6,688 bases of DNA, taken from contig SLHN01000073.1 of the NCBI GenBank assembly GCA_007136145.1, forward strand, positions 1 to 6,688, in the 5' to 3' direction. A model generated the notes under the pieces. That model was given only the letters and a program-made list of their open reading frames with translations. It was not told where the DNA came from and did not search any database. The translations under genes and the position numbers were made by a program. The stretch is from Thioalkalivibrio sp. (GTDB lineage: Bacteria; Pseudomonadota; Gammaproteobacteria; Ectothiorhodospirales; Ectothiorhodospiraceae). Of this stretch, positions 6,022 through 6,688 are shown one piece after another; the first letter of the stretch is position 1; every line of letters starts with the position of its first letter.

Positions 6022-6688
6022 GTGGAACCCACATTCGTCGCCAGCGCTGAGATGGCAATCCCCTTGGTCCCCGTTACCCCCGAGGGACTGGACAGGGCCC
6101 TTGCAGGGTACCCGGAACGCTGGCGTACATGGAAGGAGCAGTGTGGCTACGAGGCGAAGGCGGGCAGCTACCTGCTAATCCCTTCGGAACACGGGCATAC
6201 CGAGGGGGTCCTGGTCGGCCATGACGCCGAGAAGCCCATCTGGATGCTGGCACAGGTGGCGCGGCGCCTGCAATCGGGGGTGTATCGCTTGGCCGCCGAG
6301 AACCTCGGGAACGAAAGCAGCTTTCTTGCCGCAATCGGGTGGGGGCTTGGTGGTTACCGTTTCGTCCGTTACAAGGAGTCGGAGACGCGACTACCCCAGC
6401 TAGTGTGGCCAGAAGGAATCGACCAGGAAAGGGTCGAAGCAATTGTCAGTTCCCATTTTCTGGCCAGGGACCTGATCAATACTCCGGCCTCCGACATGAT
6501 GCCTGCCGATCTGGCCGCGGTTGCCGAGGCGCTTGCAGCCACGTTTGGCGCAACGATCGAGGTGATCAGTGACGACGGAGCATTGGCTGCCGGCTATCCC
6601 TGCGTCCACGCGGTCGGGCGTGCCAGCGTGTCCGGGTCGCGGGTGATCGAGTTGACCTGGGGTGATCCGGCGAATCCGCATATCGTGG
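6022..6688 (+). CDS. Leucyl aminopeptidase family protein (M17), N-terminal part, cut by right edge
   Basis: The first 222 codons of a cytosolic metallo-aminopeptidase that removes N-terminal residues from peptides. Residues 1-140 are the variable N-terminal domain. From 147 the family's catalytic-domain entry appears: ARDLINTPASDMMPADL at 148-164, then a Gly-Tyr-Pro-Cys-Val-His-Ala-Val-Gly-Arg-Ala-Ser stretch at 191-202 and a Leu-Thr-Trp-Gly-Asp stretch at 211-215, which in M17 members leads into the first metal-binding motif. The metal ligands themselves lie beyond the window, so activity cannot be judged. The start is GTG with a strong AAGGAG. No stop occurs before the edge. It is divergent from yadG. 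It resembles the shorter 'leucyl aminopeptidase family' proteins of proteobacteria more than E. coli PepA, so I give no symbol. Confidence 0.93.
   Translation, partial: MEPTFVASAEMAIPLVPVTPEGLDRALAGYPERWRTWKEQCGYEAKAGSYLLIPSEHGHTEGVLVGHDAEKPIWMLAQVARRLQSGVYRLAAENLGNESSFLAAIGWGLGGYRFVRYKESETRLPQLVWPEGIDQERVEAIVSSHFLARDLINTPASDMMPADLAAVAEALAATFGATIEVISDDGALAAGYPCVHAVGRASVSGSRVIELTWGDPANPHIV

Noticed and set aside
5840..6058. 73-residue N-terminal extension of the ATPase
   Set aside because: Arg-rich, outside the conserved family start, and would overlap the divergent peptidase gene and its ribosome binding site.

Overview
The window looks like chromosomal DNA from a GC-rich gammaproteobacterium. 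The clearest evidence is a pair of ABC transporter genes whose products closely resemble E. coli YadG and YadH. A Shine-Dalgarno-led M17-type peptidase gene of proteobacterial character lies beside them. Nothing points to a phage, plasmid or insertion sequence.

Layout, left to right. Positions 1-3642 are one very long minus-strand reading frame, open at the left edge: 1214 sense codons, no stop, and no recognisable family. It is easily missed because it has no stop inside the window. The predicted protein has two related helical segments at the N-terminus, joined by Ser/Pro/Arg-rich linkers. A run of about thirty 11-residue units follows, rich in Val, Ala, Gly and Arg. Next comes one clear transmembrane helix, then four degenerate repeats of about 50 residues built around a Leu-Leu-Gly-Leu core and an Ala-Trp pair, and a low-complexity tail. 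Positions 3643-4109 are a 467-base gap with a candidate minus-strand promoter and a small inverted repeat. Positions 4110-4892 (permease) and 4889-5839 (ATPase) are minus-strand genes overlapping by four bases in an ATGA junction. Positions 5840-6021 are a divergent intergenic region. Position 6022 to the right edge is the start of a plus-strand leucyl aminopeptidase family (M17) gene, GTG start, cut by the window.

How they relate. YadG and YadH should form one ABC-2 type transporter, with the ATPase translated first and the permease probably coupled to it. The large protein is on the same strand downstream, but the gap and its own candidate promoter suggest separate transcription. I see no sequence evidence that it works with the transporter. 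The peptidase is divergent and looks like housekeeping. The large repeat protein is the item most likely to be undescribed.
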